NCBI GenBank assembly: GCA_963377175.1
Contig: CAUJNA010003295.1
Span: 191,501-255,500, forward strand
Length of the DNA stretch: 64,000 nt
DNA from: Effrenium voratum
Taxonomy: Eukaryota > Sar > Dinophyceae > Suessiales > Symbiodiniaceae
Direction: 5' to 3'
Each line of letters starts with the position of its first letter. Within the stretch, counting starts at the first letter, position 1. Positions 1 through 7,626 of this stretch are shown piece after piece. Made by a program: the position numbers and the translations under genes. The notes beneath the pieces were generated by a model. It was not told where the DNA came from, made no database searches, and worked only from the letters and a program-made list of their open reading frames with translations.

Positions 1-1436
1 CTGCAGCGCGTGCCGATTTGTACTGTATCGCCTCTCGACCCCAGTAGGCATCCAGCGAGCACAGCAAGGCAGGGAGGTATACCTGGTGGTCGAGAGGTCC
101 GACGCCCAGAGCAGGCCTTCAGCGGCCAGCTTCTTCATGTTGTCCACCACAACACGTTGCTGTCCTTGCCGCCCAGATTGGGTCGGTCTCCGCTCCATAC
201 CGGGGGGCCTTAGTGAACTGCACAGCCAGAGATTGGGGTATGGGTCTGCTTCGCCCCATACTGGAATTTGAATCCCTGCTAGAATTGCGGTGTTCATCTG
301 CCAGCCTTTGCCGTCCGGGCTGGGGGGCTGGAGTGTAGCGTGCCTCGCCAGCACCGGAAGCACCGTGTTCCTGCAAAGCAAGCACTTCACCCTGTGATCA
401 TTCTCGAAGCAGAAAGGCGTCTGTCGCCTCCTTGGATGGGGTGCCCCAAAACCCTGTCCCTGCCTGGCCAGGGCACTCTGCAACTTCGCTGACTGAATCC
501 GCTGTCGCAAGTGGCCTGCCAGGTTCTTGACGTCCTCCTCCACATTCACACCGCCCTCCCAGGCTTTGCTGAACTTAGCCAACACAGATTTGGGGAGACA
601 CCTGAGAATGCCTGCCGTATCACTGTCGAACAACTTGGTCGGGAAGTCATTAGTCTCCAAAAGCGGTAGAGCCCCTTCTTCGCGTCATGTCCGTGTTGTG
701 GAGGTCTTGTTCCGTCAGGTGCGGGGCCCAGCAGAGGATCGGCACCTGTGCAGGCATCCATCCCAGTTGCAGCGGATCAGGACTTTTTTGCTCCTTCTTG
801 AGGGCATACCATTTCTGGGCCACCTCCGCCGTGAGTCCAGGCCTGTGAGCGTGTTGATGGGGTCCTCCTTCAGTCCGTACCAGCGGACCACCGCCAGCCA
901 CCAAACGTGGGCCTGGGGAATTAGGTCCAGAAAGCTCATTTCAGCCTTGCCGTCTATGACACTAGCTCCGAGGGGACCGCCCGATCCATCACCTTCCGCT
1001 GGGTCCAGGCCACCAGCTCCGCCGCGCGGTCGGCCCGCAGTAGTCATTCCCGTCGATGTAGAGCCACTTGCCGATGTTGTAGAGGCTCTTCTCTGACTCC
1101 GTGTCATTGGGAGCACCCAGGATTCCCCTGAAGCGGATACAGCGCTTGACGTCCAGACTCCAGGTTGCTCCTTAGTGCCCAGGGTGGTCGACTCCACCGG
1201 CAAGTCCTTGAGGAGGTCCTCCAGGCTCCTCCAAAGGGACACAGCGCTTAGAGCAGCCGTCCCTGTTCTCAGCCTCCATGGCTGTAAGACCATACATAAG
1301 GTGCTCCTGTTGGGCAGACTCCGCCTTCACCGCTTCCGCATCTGCCTACGAGCATCATGGCATCGCGTCTGTAGCCTCTTTCATGGTGAAAACAAAGGCA
1401 GAACCGAGGTTCCCCGGGCTCAAGTCAGGGACTTGA
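1..1436 (-). pseudogene. Decayed coding region downstream of a spliced-leader relic
   Basis: On the minus strand several short frames continue one another across frame changes, for example one ending in VVRWYGLKEDPINTLTGL near position 835 followed in another frame by EVAQKWYALKKEQ down to 650. This pattern indicates one protein-coding sequence broken by small indels. The first ATG after the spliced-leader relic (near 1385) opens only a nine-codon frame. I do not recognise the family; the composition and the relic suggest a retroposed mRNA copy or a retroelement fragment. It continues off the left edge. Confidence 0.4.
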
Positions 1437-1452
1437 CTTGAGCCAAAATGGC
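1437..1452 (-). other. Dinoflagellate spliced-leader relic (16 nt)
   Basis: On the minus strand positions 1452-1437 read GCCATTTTGGCTCAAG, an exact match to the last 16 nt of the 22-nt dinoflagellate spliced leader as I recall it. The preceding bases (GGGG) do not match the leader's 5' CCGTA. Truncated leaders like this mark mRNAs that were trans-spliced and then copied back into the genome. It is the best single clue to the host lineage. Confidence 0.75.
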
Positions 1453-1638
1453 CCCGAGAAAGACGATCAACCCAACCGAGTGCCAGCAAGGCCGAGAGAG
1501 TTAACAGCACTTGGCACTATGACACCCCAGTTTTCCCAAACAAGTTTGGACAACATAAGAATGCAACAACAGGGAAAACATATCCGCCGACATTGCTCGG
1601 CGTGTCGGACACCTAAGAGAGGACAGAGGATAACCCCC

Positions 1639-1643
1639 CCCCT
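1639..1643. repeat. Candidate target-site duplication, left copy (CCCCT)
   Basis: CCCCT lies directly outside the left inverted repeat and recurs directly outside the right one (22732-22736). Five to six bp is the usual size for polinton-type integrase. Both copies sit in C-runs, so chance identity is possible. Confidence 0.45.
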
Positions 1644-2110
1644 AGTTAGAGCAAGCCTCTCCCGTCCAGATGGGGGCATCCTGGCCCTATACCCCCCCCT
1701 ACACTTTTGAGCACTTTTTAAACACACATACCAAATCACCCCATTTTCAACCTCCAAATTGAAACACCTACTAAGTTAATCATGAGAAAAATCAGTATTC
1801 TCATCATCAACTTCATTTTTCGCATAATTTGTCCAACCTTTAACCCAACCCTTACACTCATTCAAAACAACAATCCTAACTACATACTAATTCACACCTC
1901 CTCAAAAATGTCACTCAAAAAAATCAATCCACATACTAACAAATGTTCACCCTCAACTTCCAACCATCAAAATTTCATTTTTCCACTTCATGATCCAAAC
2001 TGCAACCCTTAACCAAAACGAATAAATTCAAACTGTCTAATAAACACTGGCATTTTTCAATCAATTCTCGCCCTCAAGTTGGTTAACCATTAGAAAAATG
2101 AAATATTCTA
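1644..2110. repeat. Left terminal inverted repeat of the PLV
   Basis: Matches the reverse complement of 22266-22731 almost base for base. I see about three substitutions (near 1746 and near 2046-2050) before the match loosens after the GGTTAACCA at 2081-2089. The outer end begins AGTTAGAGCAAG. A 76-codon open frame (1782-2012) lies within it and is duplicated in the other repeat, but because the DNA itself is near-identical this gives no evidence of coding. A related GGTTAACCAATGGAAAA copy recurs at about 2477-2493. Confidence 0.92.
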
Positions 2111-2124
2111 ATCGTCAACCTAGT

Positions 2125-2394
2125 CTAGTTATTTTCCAGTAGCTTTTCCTTGTGACCTTGCGTCGCCTCATGTTGCTTCATCTTGTATTTGGTAATCTCA
2201 ACTCCACACAGTGGACATTGCACTTTTTCTCTGTTGGCTTCCCTGTAACTCTTGTTATACTCCTTGTTCTTCTCAACTGTCCGTTTGCGGTAGTCGCGTT
2301 TTTGATCAACACAAGCGTCGCATGACTTCAATCCATACACAAATTCTTCCATTCCCTTTTCATTCCTGCATCTCGTGCACATCTTCTTCTCCAT
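2125..2394 (-). CDS. Small double zinc-motif protein
   Basis: An 89-residue protein of unknown function. The N-terminal part has a CxxC (C6, C9) and a second CxxC (SCDAC, about residues 29-32), consistent with a treble-clef or ribbon type metal site. A basic Y/R/K-rich middle follows, then a C-terminal CPLCG...H...H finger (about residues 60-81). The tail finger resembles those closing the two GIY-YIG proteins of the same element (5850-6512, 20124-20873), so it may be a shared DNA-contact module. It starts at an ATG 2392-2394 and ends close to the left inverted repeat. Similar small proteins are common in large DNA viruses of algae, but no role can be assigned. Confidence 0.7.
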   Translation of the reverse strand: MEKKMCTRCRNEKGMEEFVYGLKSCDACVDQKRDYRKRTVEKNKEYNKSYREANREKVQCPLCGVEITKYKMKQHEATQGHKEKLLENN

Positions 2395-2663
2395 GTTTTA
2401 GTAAGTAGTCTTTTCTTTAAATAGGAATGTCCAAGGTTCAGCCGCCAAAACAACCCTATGTTCGCCCCGAAAAAATGGTTAACCAATGGAAAAGGGAGAA
2501 TTAAAACCGTTAACCCAAATCTTGAAAATAATCTGTGTGACATTGGATGGCAAAATGCGGATGGGAAAGGCCTATGTAGGAAAGCACCCCCACGGCTTAT
2601 ACGGGAAAATTACACTATAATTATAACATATAAATGTTTACATGTTATAATTATACTATGGTT
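2395..2663. other. Intergenic segment of the PLV
   Basis: Holds the repeat-related GGTTAACCAATGG stretch near 2477 and the hairpin at 2616-2655. The plus-strand 69-codon frame crossing it shows no recognisable motif and runs into the hairpin. Confidence 0.5.
2616..2655. terminator. Perfect 14-bp hairpin at a gene 3' end
   Basis: TATAATTATAACAT (2616-2629) pairs perfectly with 2642-2655 around a 12-nt loop. It lies 8 bp beyond the 3' end of the leftward gene at 2664-3172. A second, imperfect copy of the same hairpin lies beyond the next gene (3253-3292). A transcript 3'-end signal is the likely role. Confidence 0.55.
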
Positions 2664-3172
2664 TTAATCATCATCATCTCTGTATTCAAGTAATTTAAAT
2701 TCTGGACATTCTACAAATTTAGTGTTATGTGCAAAACACCTTCTACAATATTCATTGTCGTAGATGTATTTAACAACTTTATTAAAGTCTCTGATCATAT
2801 TATTGTAATTAAATTTTGTTCCTTCGAGAACTTGAGTTCTACTTTCAAGTCTTGTTTGTCAGGAAAACTATGACAGCGAGAGAATGAGTAAATATATTCA
2901 TTTATGGCTGTTCCTCTTTCGGGGTTTTTAACTGCCATTTTTCTCCTTCTCGCTGACTTGCAGCCCTCGCATTCTTCATAGTTAAATTTACACATGTTAT
3001 TGATGATATTACTTGACAAGTTTAACTTACTTAACTCAACTTTCTCGTCATTTAACTTACAATAGCAGTCAGCAACACGTTTATCAAATATGTTTAGCAT
3101 GTCATTTGTATAGATCTTATTTAAGAATTCATTCATAATTTCCTCTTGTTCAATCTCAGTAAATACTACCAT
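2664..3172 (-). pseudogene. Cys-rich PLV protein, frameshifted
   Basis: The ATG at 3170-3172 opens a 125-codon frame that stops at 2795. A second minus frame, open from about 2860, continues to a stop at 2664-2666 and carries a CRRC pair and a further Cys (about 2700-2730). Together they would give roughly 168 residues with Cys pairs (CYC, CEGC, CRRC), suggesting a metal-binding protein whose frame is broken near 2850-2860. The first frame alone could still be a real short protein. The hairpin at 2616-2655 follows the end of the second frame, which supports the longer reading. No family recognised. Confidence 0.55.
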
Positions 3173-3252
3173 TCTGATGCTAACATATATAGGTAATATT
3201 TCTTTAAATACATTTTCAGAGAAATTATAATTTATAGAAATACTTTTACCAC

Positions 3253-3292
3253 TATAATTATAACATATAAGATCTTACATGTTGTAAGTATA
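3253..3292. terminator. Hairpin at a gene 3' end, diverged copy
   Basis: TATAATTATAACAT (3253-3266) pairs with 3279-3292 with two mismatches, and the loop itself contains the palindrome TAAGATCTTA. It lies just beyond the 3' end of the leftward gene 3299-3544, like the hairpin at 2616-2655. Confidence 0.5.
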
Positions 3293-3298
3293 GCAAAA

Positions 3299-3544
3299 CT
3301 ATGGTATTAAAGGCTTTAATCTATGTATTTCCATGGGTTGTATTCGTTTCTTCTGTTCCTTCCTTAACTCTTTTGTTGCTTTTACTTTGTCTCTGCATTC
3401 CTTACATGATTTGTAAAATATCTCTTCCATTTTAATTCTATCATACATTTTGTGAAAATCCTTTCTTGGCTTTGCTTCGTCGCGTTTACTGCAATGATAA
3501 ACCATTGTGCATCCTGTTTCTTCTTCGTCACCTGTAGAACTCAT
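3299..3544 (-). CDS. Small Cys-containing basic protein
   Basis: An 81-residue protein with a Cys-poor acidic start, then CSKRDE...F..........C..C (about residues 18 and 47-50) followed by a long K/R-rich helix-like tail. The spacing resembles the N-terminal zinc module of the protein at 2125-2394, in which one Cys pair is followed by F and a second Cys pair. It probably binds metal and nucleic acid; the function is unknown. It is the second gene of the leftward run and is followed by its own hairpin. The start ATG (3542-3544) is preceded by AT-only sequence, as for most genes of this element. Confidence 0.6.
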   Translation of the reverse strand: MSSTGDEEETGCTMVYHCSKRDEAKPRKDFHKMYDRIKMEEIFYKSCKECRDKVKATKELRKEQKKRIQPMEIHRLKPLIP

Positions 3545-3600
3545 AATATTAGTTATGCCAATATGTCTTTAAACGGATTTTCAAAGAAAAATGTTTTCAA

Positions 3601-3873
3601 TCAAGAATAAATCCCTGTATCTTCATCATAGTCGATTTGATAAAATGTCATAGTTGAAGCCTTCGGTTCTTTAATTTCTTTGTTATTAAGTTTGTTTAAA
3701 TAAATATTTCTTTTATTTTTATATTCACCATTGGTTCTATCTACTTCTTTACTTTGATAACTGTTTGTTAATGGTTTCTTCTTTTCCATTTCTTGTAAGA
3801 TTTCTAAAATATTCTTATTCTGTTCTAAAACCTTGTTCAGTTTTTTAACAATCTTTTCTAATCCTTCATCCAT
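3601..3873 (-). CDS. Small coiled-coil protein
   Basis: A 90-residue protein. The first ~32 residues (LEKIVKKLNKVLEQNKNILEILQEM) show heptad-like spacing of L/I, indicating a short coiled coil. The rest is K/N-rich and ends in an acidic DYDEDTG stretch. It resembles small oligomerising virion or regulatory proteins in form only; no family is recognised. It sits in the leftward run between two other hypotheticals. The AT-only leader (TATATATATA) directly before the ATG fits the promoter-like leaders elsewhere in the element. Confidence 0.6.
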   Translation of the reverse strand: MDEGLEKIVKKLNKVLEQNKNILEILQEMEKKKPLTNSYQSKEVDRTNGEYKNKRNIYLNKLNNKEIKEPKASTMTFYQIDYDEDTGIYS

Positions 3874-3935
3874 GTAAATATATATATATATATTATAAAA
3901 TAAAACTTTTAAAACTAAACTTTTATTTTACAAAA

Positions 3936-4439
3936 TCATATATCATTATAAGTCAATTCAAAATTAGTTATTGTGTAACTCGTTAAATTATTATTCAATT
4001 TACCAATTAAATTACAAATAATAGTTTTTCTAAATTTTGAATATTTATGAAACTTTTCAATATTATCTGTAATATAAATTATTAAACATTTAATACATTC
4101 AAACACATTAACAACATTAATGTTACTATTTTTGTAAATATTATTCATTTTTCTCAATGTAATTTCATAAAACTGAATAGCATTTTTATTATCATAATTA
4201 GCAATAAATCTTAAAGTATATGAATATATTCTTTTACAATAAAATTTTAAATCTGATTGTTCAAATAAATCAGCATAATTAATAGAATTATAAAACATGT
4301 TAAAATCAATTTTACTATTTCTAAAGTCATTAACAAAATTAATTAATATATCATTTTCGTTATATTCTTCAATAAAATTATTTAATTTCAATTCTTTTAC
4401 ATCAATGAATTTAAGAATATTATTTATAACATCTTGCAT
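3936..4439 (-). CDS. Hypothetical alpha-helical PLV protein
   Basis: A 167-residue, N/I/K-rich protein predicted by eye to be mostly helical, without signal peptide, membrane segment or metal motif. Its very high AT content gives long Asn/Ile runs. Between this gene and the next is an AT-rich inverted repeat (AAAATAAAA...TTTTATTTT, about 3896-3928) beyond its 3' end, in line with the 3'-end palindromes of neighbouring genes. No family recognised; it is called a gene because of its length in an AT-rich background, the tight packing (about 30-60 bp gaps) and co-orientation with neighbours. Confidence 0.6.
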   Translation of the reverse strand: MQDVINNILKFIDVKELKLNNFIEEYNENDILINFVNDFRNSKIDFNMFYNSINYADLFEQSDLKFYCKRIYSYTLRFIANYDNKNAIQFYEITLRKMNNIYKNSNINVVNVFECIKCLIIYITDNIEKFHKYSKFRKTIICNLIGKLNNNLTSYTITNFELTYNDI

Positions 4440-4469
4440 TATAAATAATAATAGAAATAATTTTAATTA

Positions 4470-4829
4470 TTATTTTTTCATCATTTCGCGTATCGTTTCC
4501 TGTGTTTCCTTATCGCCATTATCGGATGGAGTAACTCCCCTCCCAAAGCGTATAGCAATATTATGAACATCTGTTTCTAAGTTGATACTGTCTTTAGTTT
4601 TATCAATATTCATTTTCTTATCATTCTTACTTAGTTTGAAACTTGTCGGAATACACGAACATTTACAGTTTCCTTTCTTTTGTATTTCTAATTCATTCTT
4701 CATTTCTAACATCTTTTTACACATTGGACAAGCAAACTCAATAACTGATGTTTCTTTAACAACTTCTTCTTTTTCTTCATCAGTTGAAGAAACAACTGGT
4801 TCAGTCTTATTCTTTTTCTTTCTTCCCAT
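4470..4829 (-). CDS. Lys-rich zinc-motif protein
   Basis: A 119-residue protein. It begins with a basic GRKKKNK stretch that could act as a nuclear targeting or DNA-contact tail, then an acidic linker, then CPMC (about residues 34-37) and CKCSC (about residues 55-59), which together could bind one zinc. The C-terminal half is polar and charged. It overlaps the start-side neighbour at 4807-4995 by about 20 nt in a different frame, which implies co-transcription. No specific family recognised; a transcription-related role is only a guess from the zinc motif. Confidence 0.6.
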   Translation of the reverse strand: MGRKKKNKTEPVVSSTDEEKEEVVKETSVIEFACPMCKKMLEMKNELEIQKKGNCKCSCIPTSFKLSKNDKKMNIDKTKDSINLETDVHNIAIRFGRGVTPSDNGDKETQETIREMMKK

Positions 4830-4995
4830 TTATATTAATATTTACATTTTTATTTTTGATATATTGTATCACAAACTTAATTATTTCTAAAACAAAATAG
4901 CATATTTTCTTGCATCTATTATCAGTTATAACAACTTGTTCTAAATTCTCTACTTCATCTATTATATCAATATAATCCGAATAGCTTCTATTCAT
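4807..4995 (-). CDS. Small protein with possible membrane segment
   Basis: A 62-residue protein. An acidic N-terminal half is followed by a hydrophobic stretch (ICYFVLEIIKFVIQYI, about residues 31-46) that could be a single membrane helix, though it contains E and K, and then a Lys/Asn-rich tail. It is the first gene of the leftward run and diverges from the ATPase at 5048 across a 52-bp AT-only intergenic region, so that interval probably holds promoters for both directions. The function is unknown. Confidence 0.5.
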   Translation of the reverse strand: MNRSYSDYIDIIDEVENLEQVVITDNRCKKICYFVLEIIKFVIQYIKNKNVNININGKKEKE

Positions 4996-5047
4996 ATAAA
5001 ATAATAAATATAAAATATTTTCTAAATAACTTTAATATTATTTTATT
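4996..5047. promoter_or_regulatory. Divergent AT-only intergenic region
   Basis: 52 bp of almost pure A/T between the divergent starts at 4995 (minus) and 5048 (plus). It must contain upstream signals for both genes; TAATATTATT lies next to the plus-strand start. No discrete element can be defined by eye. Confidence 0.35.
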
Positions 5048-5809
5048 ATGTCAGATGTTCCAATAATAAAGCCAATAAACATAACTGAATATGAATTCAA
5101 ACAATCTAAATATGAGCACGTGCCAAAATTACCATTTAGAAGTATTATAGTTGCGAGTTCGACAGGCGGTAAGACTGTCCTTATTCAAAATTTAATATTG
5201 AATGTTTATAGAAATTCATTTGCAAGAATATATATATTTTCACCCAGTGTTCATAACGATCCAACCTTTACAGAAGTTAAAAAGTATATTAGGGATGAAC
5301 TACATGTAGATGATGAAAAAGAACAAATTTATTTTGACAATTACAATCCAATTGATATAGAAAATGTAATTGAAAGACAGAAGAAAATGATTAACTATAT
5401 GAAGTCTAAAAAGATAAAGAAACTACATTCAATATTAATCGTGATTGATGATTTCAGCGACGACCCCAAGTTTTTAAGATATTCTAAAATATTACACGGT
5501 TTATTTACAAGAGGTAGGCACGACGCAATCAATGTTATTTGTTCTTTACAAAAATATAAATCAATCGCAAATATAATTCGTGTTAATGCTTCTTCACTAT
5601 ACATTTTCAGACTCAAATACATTACAGAACTAATGAGTTTCATTGAAGAAAACGCAGCGATAGTGGATAAAGACAAACTGTTAGACATGTATCACACGGC
5701 AATAAATAATTCTTCGTATTCTTTCTTTTATGTAAATCTAAATTCTAAAGACATTAACCACATGTTCTACATGAATTTTGAACACCGATTTACGATTACC
5801 GATGAATAA
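5048..5809 (+). CDS. A32-like genome-packaging ATPase
   Basis: A 253-residue P-loop ATPase of the FtsK/HerA-related A32 type, which pumps viral DNA into the preformed capsid in PLVs, polintons, virophages and large DNA viruses. Walker A is ASSTGGKT (residues 36-43), preceded by the PFRSIIV strand; Walker B is IVIDDFSDD (about 131-139) after a hydrophobic strand. The typical R-rich segment LFTRGRHDAINVI follows (about 155-167), then a Q-containing sensor (CSLQ). The length is normal for the family. It forms a two-gene rightward unit with the GIY-YIG gene 40 bp downstream, opposite to the surrounding genes. The start ATG at 5048 follows an AT-only leader. The frame is intact. Confidence 0.9.
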   Translation: MSDVPIIKPINITEYEFKQSKYEHVPKLPFRSIIVASSTGGKTVLIQNLILNVYRNSFARIYIFSPSVHNDPTFTEVKKYIRDELHVDDEKEQIYFDNYNPIDIENVIERQKKMINYMKSKKIKKLHSILIVIDDFSDDPKFLRYSKILHGLFTRGRHDAINVICSLQKYKSIANIIRVNASSLYIFRLKYITELMSFIEENAAIVDKDKLLDMYHTAINNSSYSFFYVNLNSKDINHMFYMNFEHRFTITDE

Positions 5810-5849
5810 TATTTAAAGAATACTTTATAATACTCTATAATACCTGACG

Positions 5850-6512
5850 ATGCCACGTAAGGAACTAAACTACGATAAAACCTATTTTTATAAAATAGTT
5901 TGCAAGGACTTAAATATCAAGGACTGTTATGTTGGACACACATTAAATTTTAAAAACAGAAAGTCAGCACACAAAAGAACTTGTTATAATGAGAATGACA
6001 GAGAACACTCTAATTCTTACGTTTATCAATTTATAAGAAACAGTGGAGGTATTGAAAATTTTGACATGATACTAATACAAACTGAAAGGTGTGAAAATCG
6101 TTTGGACGCGCTAAGGAAAGAACGAGAATATATTGAACAATTGAATGCGACATTGAATAAAACCCGACCAACAAGAACACCAGAAGAAGCAAAGCAATAT
6201 AGGTTTGATTACTATGAAGAGAACAAGGAAGATATAAAGCACAAAAATAAACAGTATCGTGATGACAATGCTGATATTGTTAGAGAACAAACGAGAAAGT
6301 ATAGAAACCAAGCACATGTCAAGGAATATATGAAACAGAAAAACAAGGAATGGCGAGAAAATAATGAACAATATGCAGAAAAACGAAAGGTTAAATATTC
6401 TTGTGATTGTGGAGGTAGTTATACATGTGGTCATAAAATGAGGCATGAAAGAACAAACAAACACCAAGAATATTTGAAATCTTTACAACCAGAAGAAACC
6501 CCAGAACAATAA
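5850..6512 (+). CDS. GIY-YIG endonuclease with C-terminal zinc finger (copy 1)
   Basis: A 220-residue protein. The N-terminal ~100 residues form a GIY-YIG nuclease domain: the first strand YFYKIVC and the CYVGHT strand (about 32-37) replace the name-giving motifs, the catalytic Arg is in FKNRKSAHKR, and a Glu lies in REREYIEQLNATLN. A tract of repeated Y/K/E/N-rich helices follows (about 110-180), then a C-terminal CDCGG...C...H...H finger (about 187-208). A paralogue with the same architecture is at 20124-20873. Such proteins nick DNA and may act in homing, replication or host-genome attack; which applies here is unknown. Its 3' end converges on 6546-6773 across a palindrome. Confidence 0.85.
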   Translation: MPRKELNYDKTYFYKIVCKDLNIKDCYVGHTLNFKNRKSAHKRTCYNENDREHSNSYVYQFIRNSGGIENFDMILIQTERCENRLDALRKEREYIEQLNATLNKTRPTRTPEEAKQYRFDYYEENKEDIKHKNKQYRDDNADIVREQTRKYRNQAHVKEYMKQKNKEWRENNEQYAEKRKVKYSCDCGGSYTCGHKMRHERTNKHQEYLKSLQPEETPEQ

Positions 6513-6544
6513 TTAATAATATTAATGTATGTTAATATTATCAA
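6513..6544. terminator. Hairpin between convergent genes
   Basis: TTAATAATATTAA (6513-6525) pairs with 6532-6544 with one mismatch around a 6-nt loop. It fills the 33-bp gap between the plus-strand gene ending at 6512 and the minus-strand gene ending at 6546, so it can serve both 3' ends. Confidence 0.55.
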
Positions 6545-6545
6545 T

Positions 6546-6773
6546 TTAGAATAAAGAATAGCTACATAAATTTAAGGCAGGAAATTTATAATATGTTTTA
6601 TCTTTTTTACATTCATTAACTTTTTCTAATTTATTTATTATTGCTTTCAATGAATTTATTTGTAGAATATCAATTCTTGACATTTCACTTATCGTATTTA
6701 CATCTATATCTTTTATTACTTTAATAGCCTCTTCATCATCAATTTCTACTGGTTTTGATTTACTTGAACCCAT
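6546..6773 (-). CDS. Small protein with Src-like N-myristoylation signal
   Basis: A 75-residue protein starting MGSSKSKP, which fits the N-myristoyltransferase rule (Gly2, small residue at 5-6, Ser at 6, Lys at 7) and closely resembles the Src-type start. An acidic stretch and an amphipathic helix (SRIDILQINSLKAIINKLEKV, in part) follow. If modified by host NMT it would attach to membranes, a plausible role in virion entry or assembly; this is inference from the N-terminus only. It is co-directional with the downstream structural-type genes and ends at the convergent hairpin. No homologous family recognised. Confidence 0.65.
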   Translation of the reverse strand: MGSSKSKPVEIDDEEAIKVIKDIDVNTISEMSRIDILQINSLKAIINKLEKVNECKKDKTYYKFPALNLCSYSLF

Positions 6774-6784
6774 TATATATAATA

Positions 6785-7603
6785 TTATTTAGATTTTAAT
6801 TTTTCAAAATTATATTTTTGTTTTTCTTCTCCGTCTTCTTCTTCTTCGTCTTCAGTTGGTGCTGGTATTTCTGTTGGACTTTCAGATGAAGAACTATGAA
6901 CAGTAATAGGTGGCGAACTATGAACACTAATAGCTTCATTTGATGAATTGCTACTGCTACCTTGTGCATTTCCTGCTGTTATTTGATTAACTAAATCTGC
7001 GATATTTATTGTTGTTGCAATTGCGCTATGTGATAAGTTTAATATTATATCTGCTACTGTAGCGCCGTTGTGTAGCATTATTTCTATCATTTTTGTCAGT
7101 TTGAACTTCTTTTCTTCTTCATCGCTGTCCTCCTCGTCTGGTGGTTTCTTTGGCGGTGGTTCTGGTGGTTTGTTGTTGTCAAGCATTGTAGTAAAGGCTG
7201 ACACCATTGTGTCGCGTTGGTTTTTCAGTGTTTGTGTTGCTTGCGCTCTTGTTGGTTCATGTCTTTTGTATGTGTTGCGCCAAAAGTTTTTAAGCATTAT
7301 TTTAAACATATTATCTTGGTTTTCCTTTACCTTAAACGCTTCAAATGTCATATTTAATTGTTGATTTGCATCATTATATAACTTTTCTTGAGTCTCTCTG
7401 GTTTCTGTGGCGATTGTATCTGTATTGGTTGCAATGTCAATAAATTCTCTCGGTATGCCCTTTTTCATCATTTTCGGTGGTTGTGTTGTTGTTGGTGTGT
7501 TTGGTTTTGTTAGGTTATGTATTGAAAAACTGTCGTCGTGATCATAATTATCATTGAACTTCTGCTTCTTTCTTTTCAGTATATTTTTAGTTAATATTAT
7601 CAT
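6785..7603 (-). CDS. Acidic, low-complexity structural candidate
   Basis: A 272-residue protein. The N-terminus is basic (KNILKRKKQKF), then a Thr/Pro linker, a helical region containing TRETQEKLYNDANQQLNMTFEAFKV (in part, about 66-95), a PPEPPPKKPPDEEDSDEEE linker (about 148-168), a hydrophobic helical patch (about 172-210) and a Ser-rich acidic tail ending EEEEEDGEEKQK. It lies 24 bp from the 336-residue gene and reads in the same direction, as part of the row that includes the capsid gene. It could be a scaffolding or minor virion protein; no homology is recognised. Confidence 0.6.
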   Translation of the reverse strand: MIILTKNILKRKKQKFNDNYDHDDSFSIHNLTKPNTPTTTQPPKMMKKGIPREFIDIATNTDTIATETRETQEKLYNDANQQLNMTFEAFKVKENQDNMFKIMLKNFWRNTYKRHEPTRAQATQTLKNQRDTMVSAFTTMLDNNKPPEPPPKKPPDEEDSDEEEKKFKLTKMIEIMLHNGATVADIILNLSHSAIATTINIADLVNQITAGNAQGSSSNSSNEAISVHSSPPITVHSSSSESPTEIPAPTEDEEEEDGEEKQKYNFEKLKSK

Positions 7604-7626
7604 TATTATTATTATTATTGATATTT

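Noticed and set aside
5048..5809. Plasmid or phage partition ATPase as an alternative
   Set aside because: The Walker spacing, the LFTRGRH segment and the capsid-gene context fit the A32-type packaging family better.
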